Made by a program: the position numbers and the translations under genes. 10,803 nucleotides of DNA. It comes from JTS-RE9 sp964649195 (GTDB lineage Bacteria > Planctomycetota > Phycisphaerae > Phycisphaerales > Phycisphaeraceae). Each line of letters starts with the position of its first letter. Within the stretch, counting starts at the first letter, position 1. Shown one piece after another: positions 8,422 through 10,803 of the stretch. The notes under the pieces were generated by a model. It had not been told where the DNA came from. It saw nothing but the letters and a program-made list of their open reading frames with translations, and did not search any database. The stretch covers positions 1 to 10,803 of the forward strand of contig CAZYPK010000171.1 in the NCBI GenBank assembly GCA_964649195.1. The letters run 5' to 3'.

Positions 8422-8826
8422 TCACTTCCCATAAACCGCTTTCGGGTCGTACACCTTTTCTTCCACGTATTTCAGTTCGCCCTGCTCATCGGCGGCGCGG
8501 TAGAAGCAACTGTTGAAGCCGACGTGGCAGCATGGGCCGTGGCTTTTGCACTTAAGGAGGATGGTGTCCTGATCGCAGTCGATGCGGGCTTCGACGACTT
8601 CCTGGATGTGGCCGGAGCTTTCGCCCTTGATCCACATCTTGTTTCGGCTGCGGGAATAGAACGTGGCCTTGCGGGTGGCCAGCGTCTGCCTCAGGGCGGC
8701 GTCGTTCATCCAGCCCATCATCAGCACCTGGCCGGTGTCGATGTCCTGCACGATCGCGGGGACGAGACCCTGCTCGTTGAATTTCACATCCAGCGTCAGT
8801 CCGGTTTCTCGTTGTTCATCGCTCAT
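8422..8826 (-). CDS. hisI: Phosphoribosyl-AMP cyclohydrolase
   Basis: HisI opens the purine ring of phosphoribosyl-AMP in the third step of histidine biosynthesis; it is a cytoplasmic, zinc- and magnesium-dependent dimer. The 134-residue protein contains the whole domain and no HisE pyrophosphohydrolase fusion. Motifs: GWMN (38-41), FYSRSRNKMWIKGESSGH (56-73), the metal-binding DCDQD (83-87) and CHVGFNSCF (100-108). The three zinc cysteines C84, C100 and C107 have the 16- and 7-residue spacing of characterised HisI. The start at 8826 removes an upstream in-frame extension that is just translated repeat DNA; AGGA lies 7 nt before it. The gene is not next to other his genes. A TATACT box at 8852-8847 could be its promoter, with the heptad element directly upstream. 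Confidence 0.97.
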   Translation of the reverse strand: MSDEQRETGLTLDVKFNEQGLVPAIVQDIDTGQVLMMGWMNDAALRQTLATRKATFYSRSRNKMWIKGESSGHIQEVVEARIDCDQDTILLKCKSHGPCCHVGFNSCFYRAADEQGELKYVEEKVYDPKAVYGK

Positions 8827-8846
8827 GATGGATCCTGAAAATGGGA

Positions 8847-8852
8847 AGTATA
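8847..8852 (-). promoter_or_regulatory. Candidate -10 box for hisI
   Basis: On the minus strand TATACT (5/6 to consensus) lies 20 nt before the hisI ATG, predicting a short leader of about 14 nt. A -35 at the normal spacing would fall inside the inverted-repeat element beginning at 8858 and would read CTTCGT, a poor match. Tentative. Confidence 0.4.
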
Positions 8853-8857
8853 GAGGA

Positions 8858-9054
8858 AGGCACGGAGGCACGAAGGCACGGAGGGGATGAAAAGTTTCGA
8901 GTTCCGAGTTCCGAGTTGAAAGGCAAGGGGGAAGAAAATATCCAATGGCCATTCCGTGCCTTTCTGCCTTTCCCTCCGTGCCTCTGTGCCTTTCAACTCG
9001 GAACTCGGAACTCGAAACTTTTCATCCCCTTCGTGCCTCCATGCCTTCGTGTCT
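8858..9054. repeat. Large inverted repeat built of 8-mer and 7-mer tandem arrays
   Basis: A perfect 43-bp inverted repeat (8883-8925 with 8987-9029, 61-nt spacer) carries GAGTTCC 7-mers in its arms. The arms extend outward with about five mismatches to roughly 68 bp each through tandem 8-mers of the type AGGCACGG/AGGCACGA (8858-8881 on the left; matching copies 9030-9054 on the right). The spacer holds further GTGCCT-type words (8957-8986). The element lies in the divergent hisI/lipoprotein gap, separated from the next element at 9102 by about 47 nt. Transcripts crossing it would form a very long hairpin. No ORF here is credible. Confidence 0.93.
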
Positions 9055-9101
9055 TTATTGCAGGGCAAAAGGACATGGCGGGAGAGCGGAAGCTTCCCGC
9101 C

Positions 9102-9261
9102 GGGAGGGCGAGGCTCCCGCCGAGCCGTTCGTTTGCGAAGCCCGTCCGCGGGCTGAAGCAAACGAAAATCGCTCGTTCACCTGCCGCGCGAGTTTCGTTT
9201 GCTCAGGCCCCCAAAGCGGGGCCGTCGCAAACGAATGGCTCGGCGGGAGCCTCGCCCTCCC
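9102..9261. repeat. Inverted pair of REP-like units (REPIN-like element)
   Basis: Two ~74-nt units lie head to head. Their outer 37 nt (9102-9138 and 9225-9261) are inverted repeats with one mismatch. Each unit contains a 9-bp stem TTCGTTTGC/GCAAACGAA (9128-9136 with 9158-9166; 9194-9202 with 9227-9235) capped by its own GC hairpin: AGCCCG-TCCG-CGGGCT at 9139-9154, and GGCCCC-CAAAGC-GGGGCC at 9206-9223. The GC-rich outer head translates to EGEAPAEP, GSAGASPS or ARLPPS depending on frame; I recall these peptides in many predicted proteins of planctomycetes and related phyla, implying a high-copy dispersed repeat. No RAYT (REP-associated Y1 transposase) gene is in the window. Confidence 0.92.
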
Positions 9262-9294
9262 ATATGCTTTTACCTTGGCCTTTATTGGTGTTTT

Positions 9295-9324
9295 TTGGCT
9301 TTTCCGGCTCCCGGCGGATATTCT
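9295..9324 (+). promoter_or_regulatory. Possible promoter of the lipoprotein gene
   Basis: TTGGCT (9295-9300) and TATTCT (9319-9324) are separated by 18 nt; each matches 4 of 6 consensus bases. Transcription would start near 9331 and give a leader of about 30 nt with a GGGAG ribosome-binding site. It lies just downstream of the REPIN-like element. Weak evidence. Confidence 0.3.
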
Positions 9325-9359
9325 CAGTAAGCGATTCGTCAACCCTTGGGAGATCGAAC

Positions 9360-9812
9360 ATGTCCAAAATGATCCTTGTTGCCGTGCTGCTTGCCTGCGT
9401 TGTCGCCGGTTGCACCACCACGCCGCCTGGGTATCAGCTCAAGATCGTGCCGCCGATTCAGATCACCGAGGCCGAGCGGTTCCGCGACGGCGGCAGTCTG
9501 CGGCTGATGTTCACCGATCAGAACAAGCGGCCGATCCTGGTACACATGGACTTCCGCTGGGGCGGCCCGCGCGAAGGCGAAGTGCTCTGGGTGCCGCGCG
9601 GCACCAACAGCGCCCACAAACTCACCCCCGGCGGCGACCAGGAAGCGGACCTCATCCGCGTGCTCAACCTCTGGCTTGATGAACACACCCCGGTCGAATC
9701 GCGGGCCCGTCTCTCCGCCCTGTCGCGCCCGCCTGCCGAGCCGGCCAACGACTACGTTTCGTGGATGGTGCTGCGGATGATCCGCACGCTTGAAATGCGA
9801 TCGGGCAGGTGA
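9360..9812 (+). CDS. Small predicted lipoprotein of unknown function
   Basis: A 150-residue protein with a type II signal peptide: MSKMILVAVLLACVVAGC, lipobox VAGC with C18 as the lipidation site, then a TTTPP linker. The mature part contains a beta-rich stretch (LRLMFTDQNKRPILVHMDFRWGG, EGEVLWVPRGTNSAH) followed by helices (EADLIRVLNLWLDEH; DYVSWMVLRMIRTLEM). I do not recognise the family. The start at 9360 is set by GGGAG at 9348-9352 and by the signal peptide; the frame stays open upstream only because it runs through repeat DNA. The gene stands alone between two palindromic elements; the next element begins 5 nt after its stop codon and may serve as its terminator. Confidence 0.82.
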   Translation: MSKMILVAVLLACVVAGCTTTPPGYQLKIVPPIQITEAERFRDGGSLRLMFTDQNKRPILVHMDFRWGGPREGEVLWVPRGTNSAHKLTPGGDQEADLIRVLNLWLDEHTPVESRARLSALSRPPAEPANDYVSWMVLRMIRTLEMRSGR

Positions 9813-9817
9813 GACTC

Positions 9818-9926
9818 CTTTAAGATAAAGCCCCAAGCCCGATGGCGAGTCCGCGAGCCGTCGGGGTATTCCGATACCCCAAGGGTTCGGCAGACCTCAC
9901 CCTTGGGCTTGGGGATTTTCTTAAAG
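9818..9926. repeat. Cloverleaf-forming palindromic element
   Basis: An outer stem (9831-9840 with 9905-9914, 10 perfect bp, continued after a small AT-rich internal loop by 9818-9825 with 9919-9926, 8 perfect bp) encloses three abutting hairpins: 9841-9862 (GATGGC/GCCGTC, one G-T wobble), 9863-9880 (GGGGTAT-TCCG-ATACCCC) and 9881-9904 (AAGGGT/ACCCTT). No base is left unpaired at the four-way junction. It starts 5 nt after the lipoprotein stop. A TTTTCTT stretch follows the GC-rich stem on the plus strand, and CTTTATCTT on the minus strand, so it could terminate transcription both ways. It could also be a dispersed repeat or a structured RNA; the sequence cannot decide. Confidence 0.88.
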
Positions 9927-9989
9927 TGACCATCAATAAATGCGCCGCACCCTTCCACCCACGCCAACCGGTTCCGACCCGTTGAAATG

Positions 9990-9995
9990 TACAAT
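9990..9995 (+). promoter_or_regulatory. -10 box implying a leaderless DUF2238 transcript
   Basis: TACAAT ends 6 nt before the ATG at 10002. Initiation at the usual 6-8 nt downstream would place the first transcript base at or next to the start codon, giving a leaderless mRNA. That agrees with the absence of any Shine-Dalgarno before the gene. No clear -35 is seen. Confidence 0.45.
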
Positions 9996-10001
9996 CCCCG
10001 C

Positions 10002-10721
10002 ATGACCTGGCCTCATCATCGCCATGCCCTGGTCCTGCTCGTTCTCTATGCGATCCTCTTCATCGCCACGGCGTTCAACCCCAACGACCGGCCCACCTGG
10101 ATCATGGAGAACGGCCTGGCGCTGACCGGCATCGCCATCCTCGTTCTCTCGCGCAACCGCCTGCCGCTCTCGCGGATCTCCTACACCTTCATCTTCATCC
10201 ATCTCGCGTTCCACACGGTCGGCGCTTATTACACCTATTCGCTGGTGCCTTACGATGACTGGTCGCGATCGCTCCTGGGCGTGTCGATCAACGACGCCTT
10301 CGGCTGGGAACGCAATCACTTCGATCGGCTGGTCCATTTCCTCTACGGCCTGCTGCTGGCCTATCCCATCCGCGAACTGTTCGTGCGCGTCGCCGATGCG
10401 AAGGGATTCTGGGGCTACTTCCTGCCGCTGGATGTGACCATGTCCACCTCGATGCTTTACGAGCTGCTCGAATGGTTTGCCGCCGTGGTGCTGGGCGAAG
10501 GCTCCTCGGATTACGTCGGCTCCCAAGGCGACGCCTGGGACGCCCACTGGGACATGGCCCTGGCGACCATCGGCGCGATCCTGGCGATGGGCGTCACCGC
10601 GATGATCAACTGGCGCATGCACCGCGATTTTGCCAAGGAGATGGCGCAAAGCCTGAGCGTCAAGCGCGTCGCCCCGCTGGGCGAGGATGAACTGGTGCGG
10701 CTGAGCAAATCCCGCAAGTGA
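10002..10721 (+). CDS. DUF2238 (YjdF-like) integral membrane protein
   Basis: A 239-residue multi-pass inner-membrane protein of the DUF2238 family, which includes E. coli YjdF; function unknown. About six hydrophobic segments are visible (near 9-24, 37-50, 58-77, 110-124, 131-155 and 172-192). Family signatures are NPNDRPTW (26-33), NHFDRLVHFLYG (105-116), LYELLEW (142-148) and GSQGDAWDAHWDM (163-175); these conserved Asp, Glu, His and Arg residues at membrane borders could form a metal or active site, which is conjecture. The C-terminal 45 residues are cytoplasmic and charged. An in-frame ATG at 9987 would add MYNPR, but it lies upstream of the -10-like TACAAT at 9990, so I prefer 10002. 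The gene stands alone. Confidence 0.92.
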   Translation: MTWPHHRHALVLLVLYAILFIATAFNPNDRPTWIMENGLALTGIAILVLSRNRLPLSRISYTFIFIHLAFHTVGAYYTYSLVPYDDWSRSLLGVSINDAFGWERNHFDRLVHFLYGLLLAYPIRELFVRVADAKGFWGYFLPLDVTMSTSMLYELLEWFAAVVLGEGSSDYVGSQGDAWDAHWDMALATIGAILAMGVTAMINWRMHRDFAKEMAQSLSVKRVAPLGEDELVRLSKSRK

Positions 10722-10739
10722 AAGCAAGGATCCCCCCGC

Positions 10740-10796
10740 CCTCTCCCTTGGGGAGAGGACAGTCTCCATCGCCCGGCGCAGCCCGGCGATGGAGAC
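10740..10796. repeat. Stacked hairpins after DUF2238
   Basis: The first hairpin is CCTCTCCC-TTG-GGGAGAGG (10740-10758). The second is a perfect 12-bp inverted repeat, GTCTCCATCGCC with GGCGATGGAGAC (10762-10773, 10785-10796). The first resembles the CCCTCTCC..GGAGAGGG..GGTGAGG dispersed repeat seen in many bacteria. The second looks inserted into it, with CAG on both sides. There is no U-tract. The element runs to the window edge and may be incomplete. Confidence 0.75.
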
Positions 10797-10803
10797 AGGT
10801 GAG

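Noticed and set aside
8827..8952. N-terminal extension of HisI
   Set aside because: The extra 42 codons come from the inverted-repeat element, and the HisI domain is complete from 8826.
8841..9359. Upstream extension of the lipoprotein frame
   Set aside because: It runs through the heptad and REPIN-like elements; the signal peptide and GGGAG site place the start at 9360.
8945..9679. 244-codon plus-strand frame overlapping the lipoprotein gene
   Set aside because: Most of it is translated repeat DNA and its end is an Arg/Ala/Pro-rich shadow of the lipoprotein frame.
9818..9926. tRNA gene, because of the cloverleaf shape
   Set aside because: The arm lengths do not fit a tRNA, there is no anticodon arm of 5 bp with a 7-nt loop, no proper T-loop and no CCA or discriminator context.
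9933..10769. 278-codon minus-strand frame opposite DUF2238
   Set aside because: The plus-strand protein has clear membrane segments and DUF2238 motifs; the minus-strand product is a charged antisense artefact.

Overview
The window comes from a GC-rich bacterial chromosome, most likely a planctomycete, perhaps of the Phycisphaerae. Three things suggest this: a Tat-exported DUF1501 protein, a membrane protein with the CxxCxYD...CPECG zinc ribbon common in that phylum, and intergenic DNA full of palindromic repeats, one of which translates to the peptide EGEAPAEP / GSAGASPS that I associate with spurious ORFs in planctomycete genomes. The assignment is an inference; there is no rRNA or other marker to settle it. 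I recognise nine protein-coding genes and no tRNA, rRNA, CRISPR array, transposase or phage gene.

Layout: (1) 83-802, plus strand, a small DUF5678-like protein followed by a retropepsin-like (clan AA) aspartic protease; (2) 843-2309, plus, a DUF1501 protein; (3) 2461-3756, minus, a zinc-ribbon membrane protein with a helical-repeat domain; (4) 4001-5836, plus, the ribosome-associated GTPase LepA/EF4; (5) 8422-8826 then 8234-5970, all minus, HisI followed by a tight pair of a GH88-type unsaturated uronyl hydrolase and an SDR oxidoreductase; (6) 9360-9812, plus, a small lipoprotein; (7) 10002-10721, plus, a DUF2238 (YjdF-like) membrane protein. The only clear functional unit is GH88-SDR (3-nt gap), which fits cytoplasmic breakdown of unsaturated uronate oligosaccharides. 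DUF5678-protease is a probable second operon. The rest look like independent housekeeping or lineage-specific genes.

The unusual part is between the genes. At least five kinds of inverted-repeat element fill the intergenic gaps: nested 25-nt palindromes at 2316-2409 and 8321-8375 whose stem positions covary; facing arrays of 7-mers at 5842-5937, 6327-6421 and 8858-9054 (the last has a perfect 43-bp inverted repeat); a 160-nt pair of inverted REP-like units at 9102-9261; a 109-nt element at 9818-9926 that folds into a cloverleaf with no unpaired bases at its four-way junction; and stacked hairpins at 10740-10796. The 7-mer array at 6327-6421 lies inside the SDR gene, keeps the frame, and adds about 30 residues just before the catalytic serine. 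No mobilising enzyme is encoded here, so if these elements move they do so in trans.
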